Positions 17,494 to 26,155 of a DNA stretch of 64,000 bases are shown piece by piece. Numbering within the stretch: the stretch's first letter is position 1; each line of letters starts with the position of its first letter. The position numbers were made by a program, and so were the translations under genes. The stretch spans positions 124,001-188,000 of the forward strand of contig NZ_FXTD01000007.1 of NCBI RefSeq assembly GCF_900182635.1. The letters are read 5' to 3'. This DNA is from Halorubrum cibi (GTDB lineage Archaea; Halobacteriota; Halobacteria; Halobacteriales; Haloferacaceae). The notes under the pieces are model-generated. The model worked only from the letters and a program-made list of their open reading frames with translations. It was not told the origin of the DNA and made no database searches.

Positions 17494-18873
17494 CTATTCT
17501 CTCTTAGACAGACCACCGAGGAACTCACCGATAGGATCTTCATCGAACACATCTTGATACACCTCTTCAAACACATCGTTCATCACTATCGGAAGTTCAC
17601 AATAGGGACCACAGAACTCAGAGACAGCAGTGTCTAGCTGGTCGAAGTATGAGCCAACCAAATTATTCGGATCAAGCGGGTAGTCTTTGGTAACGAGCGC
17701 CGATGCACTCCCTAGTCGTATATCGTCAACACCGATCTTCGTTAGTGCGTCGTGGATTCGATCGTTGTACGTGGAGAGGCACTTCTCAGCAAACAACGTG
17801 TTAAACGAGTGCCCGCTGTCCTGCGTTTCAGTATGGACGTTTCGGGCGGGTGGCAGCCGAAGCCTGAATCGAAGCGTTTGGTTTCGGAGTAGCTCAGTCG
17901 TCGGTGAATGGCGGTAGAATAACTGAATTGTGCTGGTGCTGTTCAGCGGGTCTTGGTCCCAATACGCCGGGAAGAGCTTCTGATACTCTGGGTTGCTCGA
18001 TACTGAAGTGGTCCACCCAGATTCTTCAATGTTGTACTTACTGACGAGTTTATCGACCCAGTTGTCCTGTAGATAGGTGCTTACATCATCGAAGTCGCTT
18101 TCGAACTGGCTGTTCGCCTGCTCTACTTGCTGAATCAGGTCGCTGTGCTCGAAATACACGTTGAGGCGTTCATTGAGTTCGTCCTCGTCAATAGCTGAGT
18201 CCATACCCTCTGTCTCTTTCAGCGACTGAATAAAATCTGTGAACTGAATAACACTCCGGTTCGGATACTCAAAGAGCGACGCCTGTGTCCCGGCCTCAAA
18301 ACTCTCCGCGAGGTCCGCCCATGAAACAGCCTCAAATATGGACTCTGTCGGACTGTCAGCAGCCTCGCGTTTCAGGTATACGTATTTTGTCGATTCTAGT
18401 TTCTCAATCTCTATGGTATCTGCGTCAAACCAACTGAAATCCCACGTGTCCGCCTCAGCGTACTTGCGAGTTTGTTCTGTCCCTTCTTCTGCACCGACCT
18501 TCAATTCAAGAAACACCGCCCAGCGTGGATGGTCACCCAACGCACTCCCACCAGCAATAATCAGGTCAATCCGCCCTTCTCCTTCGTCGCCCGCAATCCA
18601 CACTTCATCTTCAATCTCGATGTGCTGGCCAGATAAATTGAACTCATAGAAATCAATGCACTCGAAAAACTGACTGAGTAGCGTGTATCTGAATCCGTGC
18701 GATTTCCGCGGATCTAAGAAGTATTGTAGCGTATCTTGGTATTTTTTCTCTCTTGACGCAGAGAGTATCGAATAGATACCTTGCGGACGTTGTGTCCGCC
18801 GGTCAAGTTCCATATACTGCTGTACAAACTTCTCTAACTCCTCACGCTCAAGCTCCGGAGAATCATCAGCCAT
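17494..18873 (-). CDS. PD-(D/E)XK nuclease family protein (PDDEXK_4 type)
   Basis: This is a 459-aa protein. Residues ~95-140 hold a clear nuclease core. GRIDLIIAGGS gives the acidic residue, AVFLELKVGAEEGT gives the ExK, and EQTRKYAE is the conserved helix that follows in the PDDEXK_4 family. This family is common in prokaryotic accessory regions and rarely has a known substrate. The remaining ~300 residues are helical without recognised motifs. The ATG at 18873 is well supported. Its neighbours are the Mrr-like gene downstream and a small Cys4 protein gene divergently upstream. Confidence 0.75.
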   Translation of the reverse strand: MADDSPELEREELEKFVQQYMELDRRTQRPQGIYSILSASREKKYQDTLQYFLDPRKSHGFRYTLLSQFFECIDFYEFNLSGQHIEIEDEVWIAGDEGEGRIDLIIAGGSALGDHPRWAVFLELKVGAEEGTEQTRKYAEADTWDFSWFDADTIEIEKLESTKYVYLKREAADSPTESIFEAVSWADLAESFEAGTQASLFEYPNRSVIQFTDFIQSLKETEGMDSAIDEDELNERLNVYFEHSDLIQQVEQANSQFESDFDDVSTYLQDNWVDKLVSKYNIEESGWTTSVSSNPEYQKLFPAYWDQDPLNSTSTIQLFYRHSPTTELLRNQTLRFRLRLPPARNVHTETQDSGHSFNTLFAEKCLSTYNDRIHDALTKIGVDDIRLGSASALVTKDYPLDPNNLVGSYFDQLDTAVSEFCGPYCELPIVMNDVFEEVYQDVFDEDPIGEFLGGLSKRE

Positions 18874-19029
18874 GGGTACGCTACGTTCCTACCGGTTCTT
18901 CAAACTGATTGGCACTGTTAACGAGCCAGGACGTTCGTTCTCGTCCCGCCTCTGTATTCTCCTGTACGGTAACGGGGCTAGAAACCCAGACACGAATGCT
19001 TTTGCGTGGGGTTTGAGAACTCCCGGGTC

Positions 19030-19383
19030 ATGACAAATCACATAGAGCCCACCGAGGAGTATGACGGGCGAATCAGAGTGAAACTCCTTGATGACCATGC
19101 CGATACACGAGTGATCCCGTGTTCATCCTACACAGAGGCAATAACGCTCGTCAAAGAACATCAACACGAGGTTACCACCGCGAAAATCATCGACCGAGAG
19201 CAAGAAGTGGTCTTCAGCTCAGCCGACATGGACATCGACGTCTGGGAGTCGATTTGGAAAAACGAAAAACGTCGCCAATCGGTCAACGTCGAGGACCGCG
19301 ACTGCCCGTACGATAACATCTCCTGCTTTTTCGATGACCTCTGTGTCCAATGTAAGATGGACAAATTACAGGACGAGTTCTAA
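19030..19383 (+). CDS. Small protein with C-terminal Cys4 cluster
   Basis: This is a 117-aa protein starting MTNHIEPTEEY. The first ~80 residues form a small alpha/beta domain. The C-terminal tail has CPYDNISCFFDDLCVQCKMD, a C-x6-C-x5-C-x2-C arrangement that would bind one zinc. I do not recognise a function. About 40 bp upstream of the ATG are shared with a second copy at 27918-28145, in which the gene is cut by a stop before the Cys4 tail. It lies about 150 bp from the divergent PD-(D/E)XK gene. Confidence 0.65.
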   Translation: MTNHIEPTEEYDGRIRVKLLDDHADTRVIPCSSYTEAITLVKEHQHEVTTAKIIDREQEVVFSSADMDIDVWESIWKNEKRRQSVNVEDRDCPYDNISCFFDDLCVQCKMDKLQDEF

Positions 19384-19638
19384 CCCATTTAGCAGAGGCG
19401 AGGGTATTACCAACGTTGTTCGAAGCAATCGAGCAACGTATTGAGTCGCTTTGGTGAATGTTCTATTTGCTCAATCTGAGCAGCGGCCACACAGACTGAT
19501 CGTTAACTGGCCGTTATCCGGGCCGTCGAGAAGTTGCTATCAGTGCCGCTCATAACTAGCCGAAATGTTACCAGCCGAGTCACAACGGCCCATCGCTACT
19601 TGCGGAGAAATCGTCTGTAATGGCGTCTTACAAGCCTG

Positions 19639-20151
19639 CTATCCGCGTTCTGCAACAGACAGATATAATGCGTAATTTCCCGTTTTCTCACCAGTCTCCC
19701 GGTCCTCAGTCTCCTTCAGGTTAATCTCAACCCGACGACTGTAGTCCTCCATATCGACAACCCAGCGGAATAGCCCTGCGATGGTTTCAATGAATTGGGG
19801 ATCGCCGGTAATTCGAATATTTGAGATATCTGTCGGGTATGTGCTCCCCTCAAAGTCGCTCGGCTTTTCCATCATCGCTCGCTTCATCTCGGCCCCCGAC
19901 GGTCGATCTCGATCCTTCAGCCAATCCATCGCTTCCGATTTCGGTATACTTCCTGATTTTGTCGTTGGAAGCGACTCTAGTTTTGTTTTTGTGGACTCCC
20001 CACCGTCGGCAACACCAAGGTTCTCCTCAGCCTCATTTTCGAACGATTCTGACTTCCCATCCTGTATTTCGTACTCTGCGCCGCAATTTTCACACTGACC
20101 ACTCCCATTCTGTGGGGTTATCATACTCCCACAGTCGTCACAAAAGTACAT
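19639..20151 (-). CDS. Zinc-ribbon protein with small C-terminal domain
   Basis: This is a 170-aa protein from the ATG at 20151. The first 30 residues (MYFCDDCGSM, CENCGAEYEI) form a two-CxxC zinc ribbon like that at the N-terminus of RNA polymerase subunit M/TFS proteins. An acidic linker follows, then an uncharacterised C-terminal domain (ITGDPQFIETIAGLFRWVV, RRVEINLKETEDRETGEKTG). It is not a TFS because the acidic DE dipeptide of the second ribbon is missing. An upstream GTG-type start would add 18 residues. The function is unknown. Confidence 0.6.
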   Translation of the reverse strand: MYFCDDCGSMITPQNGSGQCENCGAEYEIQDGKSESFENEAEENLGVADGGESTKTKLESLPTTKSGSIPKSEAMDWLKDRDRPSGAEMKRAMMEKPSDFEGSTYPTDISNIRITGDPQFIETIAGLFRWVVDMEDYSRRVEINLKETEDRETGEKTGNYALYLSVAERG

Positions 20152-20410
20152 GGAACAGGTACATATCCCGAATCTGATAAAGTTGTCTGAGGAATATGGG
20201 ATCACAAAAACACATGATGGAGAGACTCATGTCCCGACTACTCTCTCAGTTAGTATCAGAAGCGTTTGGTGTCGTTGGAACGCTCATCCATGCTCTGACC
20301 GGAATTGCGAGATAATTCAACACAAAAAGGAGGTTACCGGTGCCGTCAGCGACGGTTCTTGAGCGCAGCAGGTCGGGTCAGAACCTCCTACTTCGTTTGA
20401 ACAAGCGCAT

Positions 20411-20612
20411 CACGAAAACTCCGGCCGTTCAGCATACCCGATCGGATCGCGTGACCCAGCATTCCGGAACGCCTCAAGCCGGAACGCACACGCATCACAC
20501 GTCCCACACGCCGGCTCCGTGCCCCAATCTTAATCGTCTGCTGAAACACGTCGTAAAAGGCCGAGCGGCAATAGGATATCTTTGGAAATGAGCCGAGTGT
20601 GCGCGAATAAAC
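20411..20612 (-). pseudogene. queC remnant 1 (3' end plus internal piece)
   Basis: The sequence matches the complementary strand of the intact queC at 38285-38974. First comes the last ~110 bp of the gene (AERPEFS-stop, [18 protein letters not shown] equivalents), then, after loss of roughly 115 bp, the stretch equivalent to 38510-38610. The reading frame is destroyed. It has the same orientation as the intact gene. It marks the left side of the HicA/HicB module. Confidence 0.8.
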
Positions 20613-20640
20613 TGCCGACGAGTCGGCGTCGAGCCGATCG

Positions 20641-20892
20641 TCACCGGTGCTCGTCGATCCACTCACACCACGCGTGGAAGTCGTCGGCTCCGCACTGATC
20701 AGCAATCGACTGCAGCGTTCCAGTCGGGATTTCGTCTTCTGACGCCATCGGAACAGTCACGATCCGGACTTCATCCGTATCTGGTGATTCATACCGCATT
20801 TTCAGGTGACTACCGACACGACCGACACGCTTGTACCCGAAGTCGTGGAGGACAGACGCAATCTCGCGCCCGGAGAAGTTCGTCCGGACCAT
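20641..20892 (-). CDS. hicA: HicA-type mRNA interferase toxin
   Basis: This is an 83-aa protein with the small dsRBD-like fold of HicA/YcfA toxins. It contains REIASVLHDFGYKRV, then GSHLKMRY with the catalytic-type histidine at residue 29, and IVTVPMASEDEIPTGTLQSI. HicA toxins cleave mRNA and are blocked by HicB. Its start directly abuts the stop of the antitoxin gene (20893), so the pair is co-translated in the order antitoxin then toxin. It lies between queC remnants 1 and 2. Confidence 0.85.
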   Translation of the reverse strand: MVRTNFSGREIASVLHDFGYKRVGRVGSHLKMRYESPDTDEVRIVTVPMASEDEIPTGTLQSIADQCGADDFHAWCEWIDEHR

Positions 20893-21153
20893 TCACCGCA
20901 TAAATTCGGGAAGCTCCTTGTCACCGGGCTCCGTCTCTTCGAGGTCCCACTCTTCGATATCCTCATCAGTGACGGGTTCGCCGCCGCCTTCGTGAAGTTC
21001 GATCGCCTCCGCAAGCATCCGGAGCGCTTCCGCTTTCGTCTCGCCGAAGGAGGCGACACCGGTCTCGATATCTCTCGCAGTGATCGAGCCGTCATCCTCG
21101 TGAATGAACTCGACGCCTTCCCCGTTGGATGCGTCGCGTGTCGCACTCGCCAT
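20893..21153 (-). CDS. hicB: HicB-type antitoxin
   Basis: This is an 86-aa protein from the ATG at 21153 (MASATRDASNGEG). It has the HicB core: a strand pair (VEFIHEDDGSITARDIETGV), then ASFGETKAEALRMLAEAIEL and an acidic C-terminus. An upstream extension of the frame runs into queC remnant 2 and is not part of the gene. It neutralises the adjacent HicA toxin. The lack of a separate DNA-binding domain is usual for the short haloarchaeal form. Confidence 0.83.
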   Translation of the reverse strand: MASATRDASNGEGVEFIHEDDGSITARDIETGVASFGETKAEALRMLAEAIELHEGGGEPVTDEDIEEWDLEETEPGDKELPEFMR

Positions 21154-21256
21154 ACTCTTTCTTCGTGGACCGCTCGAATAAGCGTTCTGTCGGCTGCGAC
21201 CGAGAGGGTGAACACACAGCCCCGCTACAAAAGCAGGACGCGGACTGGCCGATGAA

Positions 21257-21410
21257 TACGAAAATTCCGGCCGCTCAGCATAGCCAATCGGATCACGTGA
21301 CACGGTATTCCGGAACGCCTCAAGCCGCATAGATATCACACGTCCCACACGCCGGCACCTCATCCCGATAACACGACTACCTGATGTCGTCCGGTACACC
21401 AAGCTACGGT
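21257..21410 (-). pseudogene. queC remnant 2 (3' end)
   Basis: This is a second copy of the queC 3' end in the same orientation as the intact gene, with a small internal deletion where the Cys-rich motif would be. Similarity continues to the segment equivalent to 38285-38460 and then stops. No queC stop codon is kept at its end. It separates the HicA/HicB module from the HTH/TumE-like module. Confidence 0.78.
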
Positions 21411-21484
21411 AAAACAGAATTAATTCAGTAGACCACAGATATATGTCGCTACGAACCGACGTCTGTACTAACGAGGCGACACGA

Positions 21485-22054
21485 ATGGACGTTACTGACA
21501 TCCCTGAGGAAGCGTACGACGGTGCGGAATCGCCGCCGGACCTCACCGAACTTGAGTCACCTGAGACGCTTCTCAAAGACGGACCGACCCGCGAACGGCT
21601 CCTTGATGTCATCACCGGGCTTCGAACTCCCACAAAGGTCTCCGAGATCGCTGACCTCGCTGACTGCGGGACTGAGACTGCCCGAGACTATCTCGCGTGG
21701 TTCGATGAGATGGGCATGGTCCATCGCCATGACGGGCGGCCCGTCCGGTACGAGCGCAACGACGCGTACTTTCAGTGGCGACGCATCGACCGTCTCCGCG
21801 ACGAATACTCCGAGCAGGAAATCGTTGACCTCCTTGCAGACACACTCGACGAGATCGACGCGTACAGAACACAGTTCGACGCAGCCGATCCGAACGACGT
21901 CTCTCTCGTCGACGCCAGTCAAGACAGAGCAACTGAAGACGCGTGGGAGGCACTCTCTGAGTGGAAGACGCTTGAACAGCGAGCAGCGCTCCTCGACGCG
22001 GCGCGACGTGACCACCCGCCCTCCGGTAGCACTCCCAGTCACATCGATGCCTGA
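21485..22054 (+). CDS. HTH protein, probable antitoxin partner of the TumE-like gene
   Basis: This is a 189-aa protein from the ATG at 21485 (MDVTDIPEEAYD). An upstream in-frame ATG at 21443 is possible. Residues ~50-95 form a winged helix-turn-helix (TPTKVSEIADLADCGTETAR, LAWFDEMGMVHRHDGRPVRY). A helical C-terminus follows. Such HTH proteins commonly precede the TumE-like gene in haloarchaea. Here the stop overlaps the next start by 8 bp. A role as DNA-binding antitoxin and autoregulator is inferred from this arrangement. Confidence 0.75.
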   Translation: MDVTDIPEEAYDGAESPPDLTELESPETLLKDGPTRERLLDVITGLRTPTKVSEIADLADCGTETARDYLAWFDEMGMVHRHDGRPVRYERNDAYFQWRRIDRLRDEYSEQEIVDLLADTLDEIDAYRTQFDAADPNDVSLVDASQDRATEDAWEALSEWKTLEQRAALLDAARRDHPPSGSTPSHIDA

Positions 22055-22484
22055 GCAGCCGGGCGATCCACCCAGTACTGGCCCAATCGATGCTGCAATT
22101 CTCGACCGGATTGCTGCTCACCTCCTCCGAAGCGCCCGATTCGAGAGTATCCATACACGGCCCGCGTATGCGCCAAACGCTGTCGTTGCTGACTACGACC
22201 TCGGGTACTTTCCTAGCGGAGTTACACGTGCGTCACTTCGAATCCGATGGTTCGAGACCGACGACTTCAGCATCCACTACGCCGAGCAGTATCAGACGAA
22301 CAATTCGTGGGAGTGTCGATGGGATCGCCACCCCAACGATCACAACACCCGCGAGCATTTTCACCCGCCTCCGGATGCAGCAACACCAGGCGACGATGCT
22401 GAGTATCCACCCGAGTGGCGAGACGCGCTCGCCACCGTACTCGCTCGTCTTGACGAACGGATCGAGGCCTTCTGGGACGAGTAA
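22047..22484 (+). CDS. TumE-like (DUF6516-type) putative toxin
   Basis: This is a 145-aa protein starting MPEQPGDPPS. It matches in pattern the haloarchaeal proteins annotated as TumE-family toxins, with ADYDLGYFPSGVTRASLRIR, then WECRWDRHPNDHNTREHFHP and a helical tail (WRDALATVLARLDERIEAFW). The His/Asp/Arg-rich centre may be the active site. It overlaps the HTH gene by 8 bp. The toxin role is from family knowledge and was not shown here. It sits between queC remnants 2 and 3. Confidence 0.7.
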   Translation: MPEQPGDPPSTGPIDAAILDRIAAHLLRSARFESIHTRPAYAPNAVVADYDLGYFPSGVTRASLRIRWFETDDFSIHYAEQYQTNNSWECRWDRHPNDHNTREHFHPPPDAATPGDDAEYPPEWRDALATVLARLDERIEAFWDE

Positions 22485-22498
22485 AATCGACTCGTGAG

Positions 22499-22603
22499 TT
22501 ACGAAAACTCCGGCCGTTCAGCATACCCGATCGGATCGCGTGACCCAGCATTCCGGAACGCCTCAAGCCGGAACGCACACGCGTCACACAACCCACACGC
22601 CGG
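22499..22603 (-). pseudogene. queC remnant 3 (3' end, ~105 bp)
   Basis: This is a third copy of the queC 3' end in the same orientation, keeping a TAA stop and ending abruptly after the bases equivalent to 38391. The sequence is nearly identical to remnant 1 over about 100 bp. It lies 15 bp after the TumE-like gene and directly beside gene fragments of other origin. Confidence 0.8.
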
Positions 22604-22608
22604 AATGG

Positions 22609-22803
22609 TCAGTTACCGTGTTGGGTGACGCAGTACGGGAGGCCCTTCACTCCAACGGCCTCTACATCCGGTGCTTTCACGACGGCTTGTCCTTTGTCGA
22701 AGTTCGGAAGATCCTTCTTGAACTCGGAAGGGATCGACGGCACGTCATCCACGACCTCCGCCTTCAGGCCGAGGAAGATGTTCGTATTGATTTGCTTGAT
22801 CAC
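22609..22803 (-). pseudogene. Possible C-terminal fragment of a HerA/DUF87-type ATPase
   Basis: This reverse-strand stretch encodes a 60-residue tail (SIPSEFKKDLPNFDKGQAVV, then APDVEAVGVKGLPYCVTQHG) that resembles the C-terminus of archaeal HerA-like/DUF87 ATPases. No ATPase domain is present, because the opposite end meets the HNH-like fragment. It is probably a gene remnant left by recombination. The assignment is tentative. Confidence 0.3.
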
Positions 22804-22935
22804 GTTCTACCACGTAGCCGAGAAGGGGCAGATGCCATCGAAAATCTTCGAACACTCTGTAGTTCGTGTCATCAGGCTCGTCATGCGCGCTTCTTCGCAA
22901 AGACAGACGCGAGCCAGGGGGATGGTGTCATTTAA
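22777..22935 (+). pseudogene. HNH endonuclease C-terminal fragment
   Basis: A 50-residue stretch reads DHVLPRSREGADAIENLRTL and CSSCHQARHARFF. This is the typical end of an HNH nuclease (D-H...P-x-S...N-L-x3-C-x2-C-H). The first half of the HNH finger (the CxxC) is missing. The reading frame upstream passes through unrelated sequence and queC remnant 3, so it is best seen as a broken gene. It overlaps the convergent methyltransferase gene by 4 bp. Confidence 0.55.
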
Positions 22936-25277
22936 GAACTAATCCGCTCTGTAACTCGCTGTAGCACCTCTTGATAGACTTGTTCTTGCTCTTGTTGTGA
23001 CAACCCCATCACGTCTCCCATCACGATCTCGTCGATGGCACGTTGTGAATCAACGACTGTCTCAATAGAGACTGCGTTCGGATCGGCCGTCCCAAGTTGT
23101 GCTCGGAGCGGCTGAATGCCCTCCGATTTTAGCATTTCAGCGGCCGCCTGTAATCCGGCACGATCGGACGCTGTTAGTTTGTCTAAGTCAATCATCGGTA
23201 ATTCACCCACCGACTTCATTTCGAGCAAGCCCCCATTCCGGACCACCCCGTGGAGTTCTAGGAGGAGTGTTTCGAGGGTGGAATTCAGGAGTGCGAATAG
23301 GATATTTTGGGTGACTTTCTCATGTGGATCAATACAAACGAACCGCTTGTGCGTGTGCGCATTTGTGTTATTTATATAAATGGAATGTCGATCATGGATG
23401 CCATATGGAAGTGTCATCTCTGAGAGCTTAGGTTGTATATAGTACCAGGGACCAGGTGCGGAGTTTACCCGCTTTTCCTTGGTGGTATCCTCCATCTCGG
23501 CAAGTTCGGATTCTACTTTCTCAATATACTCTCTAGCCTCCGGTTCAAGTGTTGATTCATCTGCTGCCGCATGAAACAGTGATTTGTCGATATCTTCATC
23601 GGTGAGTACATATTCGTCGTGGTCTTTTGGGCCCTTCAATAACGGATACTGATACGCTGGTTCAATATTCTCTTGTTGCCACTCCTCATCGGATAGATAG
23701 AATCTCTTGTTGTTCCCGGTGGTCCTCCCATACGATACTTCAGCAAAATCCTGTAGTTGGGCCAGATGATGGTGATTGCTGATTTTCGTGGTAATTGCTG
23801 TAGACTGCATGAACTGGCTCCAATTAGCTTCGGGATCCACCTTGCCTTGCTGTCGCGTCACCGATTCGAACGCGGGAGTCCCAGATGCGTCATCATCCCT
23901 TATCTTGGATAGTATCTGGCCGACGCCCCCGTGTTCATCGATCCAAGCGATGCTCTCAGTCAATCTGCCGAACACGATCTCATTGTGGTTTCGTACCGCT
24001 TGATCTTCTGTGCGCTCTAATAGAACAATCACTGAACTCACATCTGCTCCCGTAATGAAGTCGTTCGATCCGTGTCCGATGACGGCCGTTATCTCATACT
24101 CATCTAGCAGGAACTGCTTTAGCTCAACCCCGTACTGAGTATGCATCCACGCCGCTGGGATGAGGAGCGCAAACCGATCTCCATCATCTAACAATGTCGT
24201 GGCATGCGTGATAAAATGCGAATACAACGGTGACTTTCTCTCTATCGACGTATCACTGTCCTCTTGAAATCTGTCGATTGTGCTTTGATACGCCGCCGTG
24301 CTATCAGATATTTGGGTGTATGGCGGATTACAGACGATGCTATCAATGTTTGGCAGTTCTTCCCGAGAGAGTTGAAGAAAATCAGTCTCTCGGAGTTCGT
24401 AGGGTTGCCTATAGAGTATCATCGTTGTCTTCGCCATCAGTGTCGACAACGGGCTCCTGTCGACGCCAACAACCGACTTCTCATCAGTACCTATCTTCCA
24501 GTTCGGGTGGAATGACGACGAGAGTATTCCCGGACCAATCCCCGGATCAAGGACTGTATCATCCCCTCTGACAGCCCACCATCGGAGTAGTTTCCCGGGT
24601 CCTGGCGGTGTCCGGAACTGTCCAAGTGTTAGTCGATCTGTCTTTGGTAACAGAACGGCGTACACGCGTCCAATATCTTCCGCAGGTTGGGTAGACTCGT
24701 TGAGCTCCTCACGCACCGCGAGAATATGTTCGACAGTGCCGTAGTTGAGCTGCGAGATAAGATCATCGAGAATACACCACCCAATCTCAACATCGTGGGC
24801 CCACACCCCCTCCAAAAGAAATCCAATATCTCGCTTGGCAGACAGCGATGGCAGCTCTCCCTGATGAGTATATCGTTCGTACAGTGTTGCTTTCAACAGC
24901 AAATACAACGCCGCCTGTCGTGCGATGAGCGTCCGTGTATGCGACTGCTCGACCGAGTCAAATCCATGCTTTTCACACCACGCAGCAAGTTGCTCTTGGA
25001 ATTCCTCTCGTTGACGAGTATCTAGTTTTTCGACGATCTCCTCGGCGACCTCTTTGAGTATCTTAACGAGTCCGTCAATATCGGCCTGTTCATCATAGGG
25101 TGGGGCTGGGTAGTCCGAGGTGGACTCAGGAATGTTTGTCTCGAATGGGTTAATTCCGGAATCCAAATCATGTGCTTTCCCTGCGCTGAGTCCCTCATCA
25201 GGAGTCTGCCCGTTTTTCGGAACGGTATTAGATGGAGCCGTAAGCGGCGTGTTCGATATGGTATGATCGCTCGTCAT
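22932..25277 (-). CDS. N6-adenine DNA methyltransferase (Eco57I/TaqI-like)
   Basis: This is a 781-aa protein. Residues ~218-320 carry the N6-adenine methyltransferase motifs: LGQFRTPPG (motif X), TVLDPGIGPGIL (motif I, SAM binding), VVGVDRSP (motif II) and SIVCNPPY (catalytic NPPY, 317-320). Later the protein has AEVSYGRTTGNNKRFYLSDE and LNSTLETLLLEL, typical of the target-recognition half of Eco57I-type enzymes. No nuclease domain is visible and no restriction gene adjoins it except the HNH fragment, so it may be an orphan methylase. A strong TATA box precedes it. Confidence 0.85.
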   Translation of the reverse strand: MTSDHTISNTPLTAPSNTVPKNGQTPDEGLSAGKAHDLDSGINPFETNIPESTSDYPAPPYDEQADIDGLVKILKEVAEEIVEKLDTRQREEFQEQLAAWCEKHGFDSVEQSHTRTLIARQAALYLLLKATLYERYTHQGELPSLSAKRDIGFLLEGVWAHDVEIGWCILDDLISQLNYGTVEHILAVREELNESTQPAEDIGRVYAVLLPKTDRLTLGQFRTPPGPGKLLRWWAVRGDDTVLDPGIGPGILSSSFHPNWKIGTDEKSVVGVDRSPLSTLMAKTTMILYRQPYELRETDFLQLSREELPNIDSIVCNPPYTQISDSTAAYQSTIDRFQEDSDTSIERKSPLYSHFITHATTLLDDGDRFALLIPAAWMHTQYGVELKQFLLDEYEITAVIGHGSNDFITGADVSSVIVLLERTEDQAVRNHNEIVFGRLTESIAWIDEHGGVGQILSKIRDDDASGTPAFESVTRQQGKVDPEANWSQFMQSTAITTKISNHHHLAQLQDFAEVSYGRTTGNNKRFYLSDEEWQQENIEPAYQYPLLKGPKDHDEYVLTDEDIDKSLFHAAADESTLEPEAREYIEKVESELAEMEDTTKEKRVNSAPGPWYYIQPKLSEMTLPYGIHDRHSIYINNTNAHTHKRFVCIDPHEKVTQNILFALLNSTLETLLLELHGVVRNGGLLEMKSVGELPMIDLDKLTASDRAGLQAAAEMLKSEGIQPLRAQLGTADPNAVSIETVVDSQRAIDEIVMGDVMGLSQQEQEQVYQEVLQRVTERISS

Positions 25278-25296
25278 AACATCTGTTCCTATGCCC

Positions 25297-25306
25297 TATA
25301 TATAAA
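25297..25306 (-). promoter_or_regulatory. TATA box of the methyltransferase gene
   Basis: On the reverse strand TTTATATATA is centred about 25 bp before the ATG at 25277. It is preceded by a purine-rich BRE-like stretch, and the spacing suits a near-leaderless transcript. Confidence 0.6.
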
Positions 25307-25505
25307 ATCTCGTGCTAGAATAGTCAAAAATAACATTCCAAGCCCAATATAATTATAAAAACGTCTAGAATAGGTGAATTGATTGACAAAGATTCAAGTA
25401 CGCATACAACACCCGATCAAACATTCTGACGAGGTCTCCCCCAACCTCCGACTACCTCAGAACCATTCAGTAGGTTAAGCGGTTCTGTAGCCATTTCCCA
25501 GAGGG

Positions 25506-25515
25506 TATTTTAAAG
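25506..25515 (+). promoter_or_regulatory. TATA-like box of the PadR gene
   Basis: TATTTTAAAG is centred about 26 bp before the ATG at 25536, again implying a short or absent leader. Confidence 0.5.
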
Positions 25516-25535
25516 TAGATACTAAATTCTAAATT

Positions 25536-25832
25536 ATGTACGATCTGACTGGCTTCCAGCGTGATCTACTGTACGTTATCTCAGGCCTTGACAGTCCACA
25601 TGGACTCGCCATTAAAGACGAACTCGAAGAGTACTATGAAACAGAGATCCACCACGGACGCCTCTACCCTAATTTGGACACCCTCGTCGAAAAGGGACTT
25701 GTCGAAAAAGGTGAAAAAGACCGTCGAACTAACGTCTACGCCGTCACTCGTCGCGGGACACGAGAAATCACTGCCCGGGGAGAGTGGGAGGCTCAATATA
25801 TCGACCATCCGGAGTCGGTGACCAACGACTGA
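25536..25832 (+). CDS. PadR-family transcriptional regulator
   Basis: This is a 98-aa winged-helix protein. It has TGFQRDLLYVISGLDSPHGL, then IHHGRLYPNLDTLVEKGLVE, the hallmark PadR recognition region, and a wing (RRTNVYAVTRRG). The same domain, very similar in sequence, is embedded in the large protein at 56163-58676. A T-run just after the stop may end transcription. The target is unknown, but the methyltransferase gene is divergent upstream. Confidence 0.88.
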   Translation: MYDLTGFQRDLLYVISGLDSPHGLAIKDELEEYYETEIHHGRLYPNLDTLVEKGLVEKGEKDRRTNVYAVTRRGTREITARGEWEAQYIDHPESVTND

Positions 25833-25850
25833 CGTCAAGGTTTTTTTGGC
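25833..25850 (+). terminator. Possible T-run terminator after padR
   Basis: A run of seven T (AAGGTTTTTTTGG) lies within 20 bp of the padR stop. Archaeal termination often uses such runs. The run also lies close to the edge of the duplicated fragment that follows. Confidence 0.35.
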
Positions 25851-25860
25851 AAAAACACCC

Positions 25861-26152
25861 CTAACAGAGCAAGAGGTACAGCCAGTATGGCAGTTCAATA
25901 ATGCCGTCGCTGGGTTGCTGAATTGGTTCGGCCCCACGGACAGTGTCGCCCGCGAGGAGGAACCCAACTGGGGCGTCGTATGTGTCTTGGAATTCCTGAA
26001 GCGCTTCAAGCGTGGTCTCACGGGTCCGTGACCGATATGCGAGTCCGATTGGGACCGGCGTCTCTCCAACCTTGAAGACGAAGTCGACTTCGCCCTCTCG
26101 GCCGCGCCAGTACTGAACAGCGGGCGTTGGGTCAGTTCCCTGTGCGGCGTTC
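25861..26152 (-). pseudogene. Remnant of the AAA+/DUF4143-like ATPase 3' end
   Basis: This is about 290 bp closely matching the last part of the ATPase gene at 2152-3744. It includes its TAG stop and the segments encoding IELPYWLYLLLC and the VDFVFEVGETPVPI region. The ATPase domain is absent. The fragment ends abruptly at its upstream side and is fused to a helicase fragment on the other strand. Confidence 0.82.
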
Positions 26153-26155
26153 CAC

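Noticed and set aside
20893-21633. Long reverse frame that would make HicB a 246-aa protein
   Set aside because: The extra N-terminal part reads through queC remnant 2 and the start of the HTH gene on the other strand. The HicB start at 21153 is sufficient.
25846-26031. Forward-strand open frame of 61 codons over the ATPase remnant
   Set aside because: It is the antisense shadow of the duplicated ATPase 3' end, and the same phrase occurs antisense to the intact gene at 2152.
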